NCBI GenBank assembly: GCA_003724185.1
Contig: RHGM01000003.1
Coordinates: 992,001-1,056,000, forward strand
Direction of reading: 5' to 3'
Length of the DNA: 64,000 nt
Source of the DNA: Porphyrobacter sp. IPPAS B-1204
GTDB lineage: Bacteria; Pseudomonadota; Alphaproteobacteria; Sphingomonadales; Sphingomonadaceae
Shown: piece by piece, positions 16,491 to 26,300 of the stretch
Layout: every line of letters starts with the position of its first letter
Numbering within the stretch: position 1 is the stretch's first letter
Made by a program: the position numbers and the translations under genes
Notes under the pieces: generated by a model
Database searches by the model: none
The model's input: only the letters and a program-made list of their open reading frames with translations
What the model was told of the DNA's origin: nothing

Positions 16491-17834
16491 TTATTCCTCT
16501 CCAGTCCATTTTGTGCGCGCATGCGCCAGCGCGGGGTATTTGGGCGAGTCCACAGTCACCTTTCTGAGCACGTCCTCGCGCAGTTCCTGGAGAAATTCGC
16601 GCCGATGGAGATTGAGCCGACCCGCAAGAATTGCCGGGATTTGCTCTCTGTCTGGCCGCAGGGGGATATGCTCATCTTCGCGCATGATGATACCCAGCGC
16701 GTTTCTGGCGACCGCGTATTGAAACCGATCATGTCCGCTGAATTGATCTTTCACCGAAGCAAGCCACTCGGAAACAGCCAAAGCCAACTCGGATAGCTCC
16801 GCTTCGCCATTTTTGCGGAGATAGGGCGCGTGATCAATGACTTCTCGATCCCGCTCCGCCTTTGGTGCATCCTCCTCCAGCAGCAACAGCAGGTCCAATT
16901 CCTGCTCGCTCGTCCGGCGCGAGATCACCACGCGTTCGAGCATCCGGTCCGCGCCCGAGCGCCATTGCGCCGCCATCTTGAGGCAGCCGAGCGCCCACCA
17001 CACCGTCCGATAAATCGTCCAGAAGCGGAAGCGCGCAGGGTCGAGGCGCACCCCCGCCTCGGCCTCATAGGCGGCGATGTAATCCGCGATGCTCCCCAGC
17101 CCCAGCGCAGGCCGGTCGTAGCGGGCGAAGCGCCATACGGCCATGCAGCCGAAGGCCAAGTCCTCGTGGGGGTCACCGAAATGGGCGATTTCCCAGTCGA
17201 GCACGCCGGTCAGGGTCGATCCCTCCACCAGCAGATTGCCCATGCGGTAATCGCCGTGGTTGAGGACGGGCTCGACCTCTGGCGGGCAATTGTCCTCCAG
17301 CCACTTCAGCCCCAGCGCAATGATCGGACGGTCACCGCCCGCTTCCATGAACTGCGCCTTGAGGTCGGCAATCGCGGTGCGGTAGTCCATCACCGGCACG
17401 CCCTCGGGCACATCGCCCTGCCGCAAGCGATGGATGCGCGCCAGATCGCGGGCGGCCTGCCGCAGCAACCCCGCCGGATCGTCGCACGCCAGAATGACCT
17501 TGGGATCAGCCGTCCCCGGCAGGGCGCGCATCACGAAGCCTGAGCCAAGCCCGTCCGCCTCTTCCAGAACAGCGACCACCTCCGGCGCGGTCACGCCCTT
17601 GGCGCGGGCCGCTTCGATCAGCGCAGCCTCGGTCGCGTGCCCATAAGGTCGCCCCTCCATGAAGGCGAGGCTGGGTGCGCGGCGCAGGACGAAACCGGCA
17701 TCCCCGCACACAAAGCGCCAGCTTTCCATCACCGCCCCGCCGGTGAGCCGCTGGGGATCGCCCGACAACACGCCAAGGCCGGCGCGGTCGGAGACCCTCG
17801 CCAGCCCTGCCTGCAACCTGTCCGGATCGATCAC
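16491..17834 (-). CDS. Aminoglycoside-phosphotransferase-like kinase with extra C-terminal domain
   Basis: A 447-residue protein. The N-terminal part (about 1-330) is a phosphotransferase (APH/ACAD11-N type) with the catalytic loop LNHGDYRMGNLL (about 204-215, Asp in HGD and the metal Asn) and LDWEIAHFGDPHEDLAF, equivalent to the DFG/DWE segment. The remaining 110 or so residues are helical and resemble DUF6285, found fused to such kinases. It starts within the M48 protease stop (ATGA) and ends 3 nt before the acyl-CoA dehydrogenase. Antibiotic resistance is unlikely given the context; phosphorylation of a hydroxyacyl-CoA, as for LvaA and ACAD11, is a reasonable inference. Confidence 0.84.
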   Translation of the reverse strand: MIDPDRLQAGLARVSDRAGLGVLSGDPQRLTGGAVMESWRFVCGDAGFVLRRAPSLAFMEGRPYGHATEAALIEAARAKGVTAPEVVAVLEEADGLGSGFVMRALPGTADPKVILACDDPAGLLRQAARDLARIHRLRQGDVPEGVPVMDYRTAIADLKAQFMEAGGDRPIIALGLKWLEDNCPPEVEPVLNHGDYRMGNLLVEGSTLTGVLDWEIAHFGDPHEDLAFGCMAVWRFARYDRPALGLGSIADYIAAYEAEAGVRLDPARFRFWTIYRTVWWALGCLKMAAQWRSGADRMLERVVISRRTSEQELDLLLLLEEDAPKAERDREVIDHAPYLRKNGEAELSELALAVSEWLASVKDQFSGHDRFQYAVARNALGIIMREDEHIPLRPDREQIPAILAGRLNLHRREFLQELREDVLRKVTVDSPKYPALAHARTKWTGEE

Positions 17835-18610
17835 TTGATCTGCTTGCGCATCCGCTTGGCGCGTGCGGCGGGGTTGGGGTGGGTTTGCAGCAGGGCAATC
17901 CCGCCGCCCCCGCCCAGCGCCGCCAGCTTGTCCATCGCGGTGGCGCAGGCTTCACGGTTGTAGCCCCGCGCCGCCATGAACTGCAGCGCGTAGTCATCGG
18001 ACTGCGTTTCGGCCGCCTGCGAATGCTGCGCATACATCACGTTCTGCACCAGCCCGCCCAGTTCGGAATTCGCAAGCTGCCGCACGCCGCCGCTGGCGGT
18101 TCCGGCAACGCTGAGCGCAGCATCCTGCTGGAGCGCGCGGCGCAGCCGCTTGTGCCCGTGCTCCAGCTTCACATGACCGATTTCGTGGCCGATCACGCAG
18201 CGCACCTCATCGTCATTCATTTTGTCCATCAGCCCGGAATAGACCCGCACCGTGCCATCGCCCATCGCAAAGGCGTTCACCTCATTGACCAGATAGGCTT
18301 TGATATCGAGGTTGAGCCCGTCATAGCTGTCCAGCCCCTGCGTCAGCTTGGCCAGCCGCACCGCATAGGGGTTCTTGGCCGGGGCGAGAGGGTTCTGGCG
18401 GTCCATCTCGTCCGACATCTGCCCGAAATAGGCAACGATCTGCTCGTCCGAGACGGTGGCAGCCTGCACGATCTTCTTGCCCGCCCCCATGATGTCGCCC
18501 AGGCTTTGTGAATGGGCCGGAGCGGCGGGTGCAAGCAGTGTTGCACCCGCAAGTCCGGCAGCGGCGAGCATCGGCGAAAGCACGGCCAAAAGCTTGATCG
18601 AATTGCGCAT
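17831..18610 (-). CDS. M48-family metalloprotease, exported
   Basis: A 259-residue zinc endopeptidase with a hydrophobic signal sequence (residues 6-34, ending near PAHSQS). The zinc site HEIGH lies in VRCVIGHEIGHVKLEHGHKR (about 141-160), and the third ligand Glu is probably in QAAETQSDDYALQFMAARGY (about 199-218). This is the core of an M48 (Ste24/HtpX/BepA-like) protease without TPR repeats. The ATG at 18610 is supported by GAGGG 6 nt upstream. The gene lies 47 nt after the aldehyde dehydrogenase stop and overlaps the kinase start, so it may be in one transcription unit with both. Periplasmic quality control is the likely role. Confidence 0.9.
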   Translation of the reverse strand: MRNSIKLLAVLSPMLAAAGLAGATLLAPAAPAHSQSLGDIMGAGKKIVQAATVSDEQIVAYFGQMSDEMDRQNPLAPAKNPYAVRLAKLTQGLDSYDGLNLDIKAYLVNEVNAFAMGDGTVRVYSGLMDKMNDDEVRCVIGHEIGHVKLEHGHKRLRRALQQDAALSVAGTASGGVRQLANSELGGLVQNVMYAQHSQAAETQSDDYALQFMAARGYNREACATAMDKLAALGGGGGIALLQTHPNPAARAKRMRKQIK

Positions 18611-18657
18611 AATCATCCCTCCCTCTGGCCGCACGATGCTCGCCAACCGCATGATTA

Positions 18658-20085
18658 TCAAGCCGGAACGTTGTCCTTCTTGACGGTGATCACCTGCGCA
18701 TAGGTGAACTCCTTGAGGCCTTCCTTGCCATATTCGGCGCCAAAGCCCGACTGCTTGTGCCCGCCAAACGGTGCAAACGGGGACAGGTGGAGGTATTCAT
18801 TGACCCACACCGTGCCGGTTTCGAGCTGCTCGGCGATTTCGACACCCTTTTCCGGGTTGCCGGTCCACACCGCACCCGCAAGGCCATATTCGCTGGCGTT
18901 GGCACGGGCGATGACCTCTTCCTCGGTCGAGAACTTCATCAGCGGCATCACCGGGCCGAACTGTTCCTCGGCCACGATCCGCGCATCTTCGGGCGGATTG
19001 TCGATGATGGTCAGCGGGACGAAGTAGCCGGTGCCGCTCGGATCGACATTGCCGCCGAGCAGGAACTTGTAGCCATTGTCCTTGGCGTCCTCGATCAGTT
19101 CGAGCACGCGCTCGTACTGCTTCTTGTTCTGGATCGGGCCGACGCCGGTGCCCTGCTGCGCGCCGTCTCCCACGGTGACGGTCTTGGCATATTCGACGAT
19201 CGCGGCGCTCAATTCGTCATAGATATCCTCGTGGATGTAGACGCGCTTGGCCGCGACGCAGATCTGCCCGGCGTTGGAGAAGCTCGACCAGAACAGCTGT
19301 TCGGCGACCTTCTTGGGGTCCGCATCGGGCAGCACGATCGAGGCATCATTGCCGCCCAGTTCCAGCGTGATGCGCTTGAGGTCAGCCGATGCGCCTTCCA
19401 TGATCTTCTTGCCGGTCGCGGTCGATCCGGTGAAGGTGATCTTGTCGATATCGGGGTGGCTGGTGATCATCGGGCCAAGGTCATCCTCACCGGTGATGAT
19501 GTTGACCACGCCCGGGGGAACCACGCCCGCGATCAACTCTGCGATGCGCAGCGTGGTGAGCGGGGTGAAGGGCGAGGGCTTCAATACGATGGTGCAACCC
19601 GAAAGCATGGCGGGGACGATCTTCTGGATCGCCATCATCACCGGGAAGTTCCACGGCACGATGCCGCCGACCACGCCCACAGGCACGCGGCGGGTGCGCG
19701 ACAGGCGCGTGTCGCTGTCCTCGTTGATCTCGTCATCGAGGCTGAGGGTGGACTGCGCCGCGCTCATGCCGGCTGCTCCGTAGATTTCGCCCTTGGCCTG
19801 ATCGTGCGGCTTGCCCTGTTCGCTGGTCAGCAGGCGATAGAGTTCCTCGGCATTGGCCTTGATCGCGCCGGAAATCGCCATGATCGCGGCGCGGCGTTCT
19901 TCGATGGGGGTGTTCTTCCACGTCTTGAACGCGGTGCGTGCAGCGGCAACGGCGCGGTCAAGCTCGGCCTTGCCGCAAGCAGGCACCTGGCCGATGACCT
20001 GTTCGGTCGCCGGGTTCACGACATCGAGCCAGCGGTCGGTCGCGATCATCTCGCCGCCGATAAGATTCTTGTACTGGGTGACCAT
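18658..20085 (-). CDS. NAD(P)-dependent aldehyde dehydrogenase
   Basis: A 475-residue soluble member of the aldehyde dehydrogenase superfamily. The catalytic Cys lies in FSNAGQICVAAKRVYIHEDI (about 280-299), the general-base Glu in ITLELGGNDASIV (about 249-261), the cofactor-site Asn in VPWNFPVMMAIQK, and a TFTGSTATGK nucleotide motif is present. GAGAGG precedes the ATG. Substrate cannot be assigned from sequence alone. It is the first gene of a possible leftward unit (ALDH, M48 protease, kinase, acyl-CoA dehydrogenase, small protein), which hints at aldehyde/acyl catabolism. Confidence 0.93.
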   Translation of the reverse strand: MVTQYKNLIGGEMIATDRWLDVVNPATEQVIGQVPACGKAELDRAVAAARTAFKTWKNTPIEERRAAIMAISGAIKANAEELYRLLTSEQGKPHDQAKGEIYGAAGMSAAQSTLSLDDEINEDSDTRLSRTRRVPVGVVGGIVPWNFPVMMAIQKIVPAMLSGCTIVLKPSPFTPLTTLRIAELIAGVVPPGVVNIITGEDDLGPMITSHPDIDKITFTGSTATGKKIMEGASADLKRITLELGGNDASIVLPDADPKKVAEQLFWSSFSNAGQICVAAKRVYIHEDIYDELSAAIVEYAKTVTVGDGAQQGTGVGPIQNKKQYERVLELIEDAKDNGYKFLLGGNVDPSGTGYFVPLTIIDNPPEDARIVAEEQFGPVMPLMKFSTEEEVIARANASEYGLAGAVWTGNPEKGVEIAEQLETGTVWVNEYLHLSPFAPFGGHKQSGFGAEYGKEGLKEFTYAQVITVKKDNVPA

Positions 20086-20271
20086 GATTTGTCCTCTCTA
20101 ACGAATGGGGGAGTCGTCTCTCTCCCGCACAGGTTGGCGCGTTGCATCCGAAAACGCAATCGCTGCTGTGGCGGCAGGTGTATCGGGTGCGGCGTGGCCG
20201 GACCACTGACGATTGCGCTATTGGCCCATGCCCTTATGGAGACCGCGAGAGAGCTTTGGAGGAGAGGCCGC

Positions 20272-20976
20272 ATGAGTGATTCCCGCCCCGATCTGGTGAT
20301 TTACGGCAGCCCTGTCTCGCCCTTTGTGCGCAAGGTGGCAGGGGTGTGCATCACCAAGGGCGTGGATTACGAGGTCGAGCCGGTAAACGTGTTCGATCCG
20401 CCGCAGTGGTTCCGCGACATCTCGCCGATGAAGCGCATTCCGGTGCTGCGTGACCGCAGGGTGGCGGAAGAAGGCGTGGCGGGCACCATCGCTGACAGTT
20501 CCGCAATCTGCGCCTTCATCGAAAAAAAGCACCCTGCCCCTGCGCTTTACCCGGAAAGCCCGATGGCGCTGGGCGAGGCCTTGTTCATCGAGGAATATGC
20601 CGACACCGCGTTGGCAATGGCCGGCGGGCTGGGCATCTTCCGCCCGATATTCTTTGCCGTGAGCAAGGGGCAAGAGCCTGATCTCGACAAGGCGCGTGAC
20701 GCCTGGGCGAACCAGCTGCCGCCGCTGTTCGATGTGCTTGAAGCAAGGCTCGCCGGACGGGAGTTCTTCGCTGGTGACGCGCTGTCGATTGCCGACATCA
20801 CCGTGGCGACCGTGCTGATGCAGGTGTCGCTGGTGGCAGAGACGCCGCTGGAGCGCTGGCCCGCTCTTTCGGCGCATTTCACCGCGATGCAGGCCCTGCC
20901 CGCCATCGCCGGGCCTTACGCGGCTGCGGATACAATGATCCGCAAGGCCTTGCCGACCCGCTTCGACCTGACCTAA
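20272..20976 (+). CDS. Glutathione S-transferase family protein
   Basis: A 234-residue cytosolic GST-like protein. The thioredoxin-fold N-terminus reads LVIYGSPVSPFVRKVAGVCI (about 8-27), with Ser in the usual catalytic position, and ISPMKRIPVL then SSAICAFIEKKHP forming the glutathione-binding cis-Pro and SS(A)-type motif. The C-terminal helical domain includes FFAGDALSIADITVATVLMQ. GGAGGAGA lies just upstream of the ATG. It is divergent from the aldehyde dehydrogenase. A substrate is not apparent; the MTA phosphorylase gene follows 33 nt later, on the same strand. Confidence 0.88.
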   Translation: MSDSRPDLVIYGSPVSPFVRKVAGVCITKGVDYEVEPVNVFDPPQWFRDISPMKRIPVLRDRRVAEEGVAGTIADSSAICAFIEKKHPAPALYPESPMALGEALFIEEYADTALAMAGGLGIFRPIFFAVSKGQEPDLDKARDAWANQLPPLFDVLEARLAGREFFAGDALSIADITVATVLMQVSLVAETPLERWPALSAHFTAMQALPAIAGPYAAADTMIRKALPTRFDLT

Positions 20977-21009
20977 GGCCTCAGGCGAGAAGGGAGGACA
21001 GCGGCGCGC

Positions 21010-21876
21010 ATGGCCAGCGAATGGTGCATCGGGATCATCGGCGGATCAGGCCTCTATGCCATCGACGGCATCGAGGACGCGCAGTGGATCGCCATCGAAA
21101 CCCCTTGGGGCGATCCCTCGGACGAAATCCTGTGCGGGACGCTCGGGGGCGTGAAGGTGCGCTTTCTGCCGCGCCACGGCCGCGGTCACCCGATCACGCC
21201 GACAGAGCTGAACTCGCGCGCCAATATCGATGCGCTAAAGCGCGCCGGCTGCACCGATATCCTCGCGATCAGCGCGGTGGGAAGCTTGCGTGAAGAGCTG
21301 GAGCCGGGGCGTTTTGCCGTGGTCGAACAGTTCATCGATCGCACCGTCCACCGGCCCAGCACCTTCTACACCAGCGGCTTTGTCACCCATGTCTCAATGG
21401 CCGATCCGGTCTGCCCGCGCCTGTCGGAGATGGCCGCGCACGCAATCAGTGATGCCGGTGGCAAGGTCGCGGTCGGGGCCACTTATCTGGCGATGGAAGG
21501 CCCGCAATTCTCGACCCGCGCCGAAAGCCGGATGTACCGCCAATGGGGCGCCGACGTGATCGGCATGACCGCCATGCCCGAAGCGAAACTGGCCCGCGAG
21601 GCGGAGCTGCCCTACGCGCTGGTCGGCATGATCACCGACTATGACTGCTGGCGCGATGGCGAGGCGGTGGACGTGGCGCAGGTGGTCGGCCAGATGCAGG
21701 CCAACGGCGCACTGGCCCGCGCAATGGTGCAGAACTTCATCACCGGCCTTCCGGAAACCCGCGAACCTTCGCCGATCGACTTCGCATTGGACGATGCGGT
21801 GATCACCGCACCGGACGAGCATGACCCGGAACTGATGGCGAAGCTGGACGCGGTGGCAGCGCGGCTGTTCGGGTAG
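21010..21876 (+). CDS. mtnP: S-methyl-5'-thioadenosine phosphorylase
   Basis: A 288-residue phosphorylase that splits methylthioadenosine into adenine and methylthioribose-1-phosphate for methionine salvage. The PNP/MTAP family pattern is seen in IGIIGGSGLY (phosphate loop, about 7-16), LPRHGRGHPITPTELNSRAN (about 54-73), TYLAMEGPQFSTRAESRMYR (about 158-177) and DVIGMTAMPEAKLAREAELP. Length is standard. It follows the GST gene closely and has GGAGG about 12 nt before the ATG. MTAP rather than purine nucleoside phosphorylase is favoured by the MTAMPEA(K)LARE segment. Confidence 0.92.
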   Translation: MASEWCIGIIGGSGLYAIDGIEDAQWIAIETPWGDPSDEILCGTLGGVKVRFLPRHGRGHPITPTELNSRANIDALKRAGCTDILAISAVGSLREELEPGRFAVVEQFIDRTVHRPSTFYTSGFVTHVSMADPVCPRLSEMAAHAISDAGGKVAVGATYLAMEGPQFSTRAESRMYRQWGADVIGMTAMPEAKLAREAELPYALVGMITDYDCWRDGEAVDVAQVVGQMQANGALARAMVQNFITGLPETREPSPIDFALDDAVITAPDEHDPELMAKLDAVAARLFG

Positions 21877-21884
21877 CGGGCGGC

Positions 21885-21944
21885 GTCCGCTTTCGCCGGA
21901 TTGCGGAGAAAAGCTGTCGTTCGGGAAACGACCCCGAAGCGGAC
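21885..21944. terminator. Structured inverted repeat between convergent genes (possible terminator)
   Basis: GTCCGCTTTCG (21885-21895) pairs with CGAAGCGGAC (21935-21944) with one bulged base. An inner stem (GTCGTT with AACGAC) can form in the loop. The element lies between the convergent mtnP and lipoprotein genes. There is no T-run, so a Rho-independent terminator is only a possibility. Confidence 0.4.
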
Positions 21945-21954
21945 ATTGCGACGA

Positions 21955-22524
21955 TCAGTTCGTCAGCAAATCGGAACCGGGCGAAAGGTCGTAAGCTTCC
22001 GCTCTCGACCGGTCGATCCGGTAGCCTTGATCGGTCATGACCAGATCGCCTGGCAGCGGGAGGCTCCCGCCAGGCAGAATTGGAAGAGCATTTGCGTCAG
22101 GCCAGCGCTTCATGATCAGATCTATCGCCGCCTCTCGAAAAGGTGTCTCCAATTCAGGTTTTGGGCCCTTATTGAAGGTCGCCCAAACCCTTCCACGATT
22201 TGTCAGATCGCTCACGCTGCCGACCAGTTGATCATCATCATCCCCTCGCCAAATCGTAATGGTCGGTATCAGGCGTTGATCCGGCCCAAGCGCGTCAGTG
22301 TCCTCGGGATAGTCGGCAGTTCGACCGCTATGATCATCGACATGAAGGCCTTGGTGACGACGCGCCAGAGAGCTCAAAAGCTTGGCGAGTGCAGCCTTGT
22401 CCTCGCTGTCTTCGACAGGGATTTCGACTGCTGCAACATACCGCAATGCTTCCTGATCTGCAGGTGTCGGAACACAACCCGAAAGACCGAGGCAGGCAAT
22501 CAGCAGCGCAACGATTTTCCTCAT
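21955..22524 (-). CDS. Small predicted lipoprotein, unknown function
   Basis: A 189-residue protein with a lipoprotein signal, MRKIVALLIACLGLSGC, where the lipobox LSGC places the acylated Cys at residue 17. The mature part is hydrophilic and acidic (ITIWRGDDDDQLVGSVSDLT around residue 92) and matches no family I recognise. Its base composition (about 52% G+C in a counted line) is lower than its neighbours, which hints at a recent or orphan gene. It is convergent with mtnP. It should be anchored in the outer or inner membrane facing the periplasm. Confidence 0.75.
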   Translation of the reverse strand: MRKIVALLIACLGLSGCVPTPADQEALRYVAAVEIPVEDSEDKAALAKLLSSLARRHQGLHVDDHSGRTADYPEDTDALGPDQRLIPTITIWRGDDDDQLVGSVSDLTNRGRVWATFNKGPKPELETPFREAAIDLIMKRWPDANALPILPGGSLPLPGDLVMTDQGYRIDRSRAEAYDLSPGSDLLTN

Positions 22525-22602
22525 TCAGAGACCTTACGCTATCGGCAACCTTTTGAAACGTCAGAAAACCACCCGATCGCGGCCATTCCGCCGGTCGCGC
22601 CC

Positions 22603-23310
22603 CTACCCCACCGCAAATTCCGCCCACACCGGCAGGTGATCGGACGCGGTCGCCGCCAGCGCGCTGCGGTGGACGCCGCAGGCTTCCACACGCAGACGGT
22701 CGCAATGCATGATCCGGTCGAGCCTGCCGATAGGCCGCTGGCTGTGAAAGCTGGGGCCGGGGTCGAGCACGGTGAAGTGCCGGCCGAACTCGCGGAAACA
22801 CCCCGCATTGGCGCGCCATTCGTTGATGTCGCCCATCAGCACGGTGGGCCGTTCGGCCCGCGCCGCATCGCCCAGCGCGGCGATGGCCCGGGCCTGACGG
22901 ACGCGCCACAGGCCTGACAGATCGAGGTGCATCCCGAACACGCTGAGGCTCACCCCGCCGATGTCCACAGTCGCCGTCACCACCCCGCGCGGTTCCAAGC
23001 AGGGGATGTGGATGATGTCGTGGCTCTCCACGGTGATGCCGCTGCGCACAAGGATCGCGTTGCCGTGCCACCCCATCGAATCGTGCTGCACATCCAGCGG
23101 CACGGGGACGTAGTCGGTGTGGCTCTCGATCAGGAACCTTGGCAGGACAGAAGCGCGGGTGCCGAACCTGAGGTCGGCTTCCTGCAGGCAGACGATATCG
23201 GCATCCACCTCGGCCAGCACCTTGAGGATGCGCGCAGGGTCACGCTTGCGGTCGGTGCCCACGCCCTTGTGGATGTTGTAGCTGGCGAGTTTGATCCGCT
23301 GCGCCATCAT
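22603..23310 (-). CDS. Endonuclease/exonuclease/phosphatase (EEP) family hydrolase
   Basis: A 235-residue metal-dependent hydrolase of the EEP fold. Signatures are KLASYNIHKGVGTDRKRD (Asn, N-terminal), DIVCLQEADL with the metal-binding Glu (about 43), FGMHLDLSG, RPTVLMGDINEWRAN (Asp-x-Asn, about 154-168) and the C-terminal ATASDHLPVWAEF with the catalytic Asp-His. The target could be nucleic acid or a phospholipid; the compact size resembles YbhP-type proteins. It starts at ATG within the putA stop (ATGATG), so it is co-translated with putA. No signal peptide is seen. Confidence 0.87.
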   Translation of the reverse strand: MMAQRIKLASYNIHKGVGTDRKRDPARILKVLAEVDADIVCLQEADLRFGTRASVLPRFLIESHTDYVPVPLDVQHDSMGWHGNAILVRSGITVESHDIIHIPCLEPRGVVTATVDIGGVSLSVFGMHLDLSGLWRVRQARAIAALGDAARAERPTVLMGDINEWRANAGCFREFGRHFTVLDPGPSFHSQRPIGRLDRIMHCDRLRVEACGVHRSALAATASDHLPVWAEFAVG

Positions 23311-26300
23311 CCCGCCGCCAGCAGGGTCGCGTTCCCCCCAGCCGCCGTGGTGTCGATGGTCATCACCCGCTCGGTCGCGAAGCGGGCGAGGTAGTGCGGG
23401 CCGCCGGCCTTGGGACCGGTGCCCGACAGGCCTTCCCCGCCAAAGGGCTGGCTTTCCACCACCGCGCCGATCTGGTTGCGGTTGACGTAGAAATTGCCGA
23501 CCCGTGCCCGCGATTGCACGAACCGCCGCGTCTCGGCGATGCGGCTGTGCAGGCCGAGCGTGAGGCCGAATCCGGTCGCGTTGATGTCCTCCACCACCTG
23601 CGCCAGCTCGCCCGACTTGAACCGCACCACGTGCAGCACCGGGCCGAAATGTTCGCGGCTCAGATCGCGGATCGAGCCGATTTCGATGATCGTCGGCGCA
23701 ACGAAGCAGCCCTTGGCGGCCTCGGGCGGCAGCGGCAGGCGGGTGACGCTGCGCCCGCTCGCCTCGCTGCGCGCCACATGGCGTTCCAGCGCAACCTGCG
23801 CGTCCTGATCGATCACCGGCCCGACATCGGTGGCAAGGTTGGCAGGGTGGCCGATGTTGAGCGCTGCGAACCCGCCGCGGATCATGTCGAGCACGCTGTC
23901 GGCGATGTCGTCTTGCAGGTAGAGCACCCGCAGCGCCGAACAGCGCTGGCCTGCGCTCTGGAAAGCGCTGCCCAGCACATCGCGCACCACCTGTTCGGGC
24001 AGAGCGGACGAATCCACGATCATCGCGTTCTGCCCGCCGGTCTCGGCGATCAGCGTGGCAATCGGCCCTTCGCGGTTTGCCAGCGCGCGGTTGATGGCGC
24101 GGGCGGTGTCGGTCGATCCGGTGAAGGCAACGCCTGCCAGCCGCGGGTCGGCGGTGATCATCTGACCGACTGGCGCAGCGCCCGGGAGCAGTTGCAACGC
24201 CTCGGGCGGGATGCCGGCTTCGTGGCACAGCTTGACCGCAAGCGCGGCGATCAGCGGGGTCTGTTCGGCGGGCTTGGCGATGACGCTGTTACCAGCGGCA
24301 AGCGCGGCAGAGGCCATGCCGATGAAGATCGCCAGCGGGAAGTTCCAGGGGCTGATCGTCGCAAACACTCCGCGCCCGTGGAGGGTAAGGGTGTTTTCCT
24401 CCCCCGTCGGCCCCGGCAGGATCGTCGGCGCGCTGAATTGGCGGCGGGCCTCGGCGGCGTAATATCGCAGGAAGTCGACCGCCTCGCGCAGTTCGAGCAC
24501 GCTATCGAGCAGCGTCTTGCCCGCTTCGCGCTGGCACAGGCTGATGAATTCTGCGGTGTGGGCTTCGAACAGGTCGGCGGCTTCTTCCAGCAGCAGCGCA
24601 CGCGCTTCGCCCCCCAGCGCATCCCAGCCAGGCTGGATCGCGGCGGCGCGGGTGAAGGCGGCCTCGACTTCTTCCGCCGTGGCATCGCGGCGGGTGCCGA
24701 CGATGTGCGACAGATCATGCGGCGCAGTGATCGGCGCGACCTCACCCGCCGCCGCGTGCGCGAAGGTCGGCTCGGCCCGCCAGTGGACGCTGTCGAGCGC
24801 CTGCAACCGCGCCATCAGCGGTTCGCGCACCGTGGGGTCAGACAAGTCGATCCCGGCGCTGTTGAGGCGTTGGCCGAAAATGTCCTTGGGCAAGGGGATT
24901 GCCGGATTGCGCTTCGGCGAAAGCGCGGCGAGTTCCGCCACCGGATCGCCGACAAGTTCTTCTGCGGGAATATCGGCATCGCCCATGCGGTTCACAAAGC
25001 TTGTGTTGGCCCCGTTCTCCAGCAGGCGGCGCACCAGATAGGCGAGCAGTTCCTTGTGCCCGCCCACCGGAGCATAGATCCGCACGGGCGTGCGCTGGTT
25101 GCCTTCGAGCGCGTGGAGCGCGTCGTAGACTTCCTCGCCCATGCCGTGGAGGCGCTGGAATTCGAAGGGTTTTTGTTGGCCTACCGCTTCGCTGCTTGAG
25201 GCCTTGGCCAGCTCCTTGATCGCCGCGATCGTATAGGCATTGTGCGTGGCAAAGGCCGGGCGCAGCACATCGGCGTGTTCGAACAGGCGTGCCGCGCAGG
25301 CAAGGTAGCTGACGTCGGTCGCCACCTTGCGTGTGAACACCGGATAATCGCTGTATCCGCCGACCTGCGCCAGCTTCACTTCGCTGTCCCAGTAAGCGCC
25401 CTTGACCAGCCGCACGAACAGCTTGCGCCCGTGCCGCCGAGCGAGCTTCCCCGCCCAGTCGCACACGGCGACACCGCGCTTCTGGTAGGCCTGAATGGCA
25501 ACGCCAAAGCCCTCCCAGCGGCTGCCATCCGGGCGGCGGAACAGGTCGTCATCGGCGACCAGCGCTTCGATGATATCGAGGCTGAGTTCCAGCCGTTCGG
25601 CTTCTTCCGCATCAATGGTGAAGTGGATGTCGGCATCGCGCGCCTTCACCGCAAGGTCGCGGATCATCGGCACCATCGCCGCCCTGGCCTCGTCCGCGTG
25701 GAAAAACGTGTATTTGGGATGGAGCGCCGACAGCTTAACCGAAATGCCCGGCGAACCGGCCACGCCAGCGCCTGCCTCACGCGCCAGCCGGGTGAGCGCG
25801 GCTTCGTAGCTGAGGCGGTATTTCTCCGCATCATCGAAGGTCATCGCCGCTTCGCCCAGCATGTCGAAGCTGTGGGTGATCCCGCGCGCGCGTTCGGGCG
25901 CGGCGCGCTTGAGCGCTTCATCAATGGTGCGGCCGAAGACGAACTGCCCGCCAAGGATCTTCATCGCCTGCCCGGTGGCCGTGCGGATCACCGGTTCGCC
26001 CAGCCGGTTCATCGCCCGCTTCAGCACAGAGCCCATCCCACGCTGGCGGGCGTCTGGCGGATCAAGCACTTCGCCGGTCAGCATCAGCGAGAATGTCGCC
26101 GCGTTGACGAAGGTGGAGGAGCTTTCGCCCAGATGCTCGCCCCATTCGATGCTGCCAATCTTGTCCCGGATCAGCGCATCGGCGGTGGCGGCATCGGGCA
26201 CGCGCAGCAAGGCTTCGGCCAGGCACATCAGCGCGATGCCCTCTTCGGTATCGAGGCCGTATTGCTGCAGGAACGCGTCGATCCCGCTGGCCTTCTTGCC

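Noticed and set aside
18757-20976. A 739-codon plus-strand frame ending in the GST gene
   Set aside because: Only its last 234 codons (from 20272) are the real GST; the rest is antisense to the aldehyde dehydrogenase.
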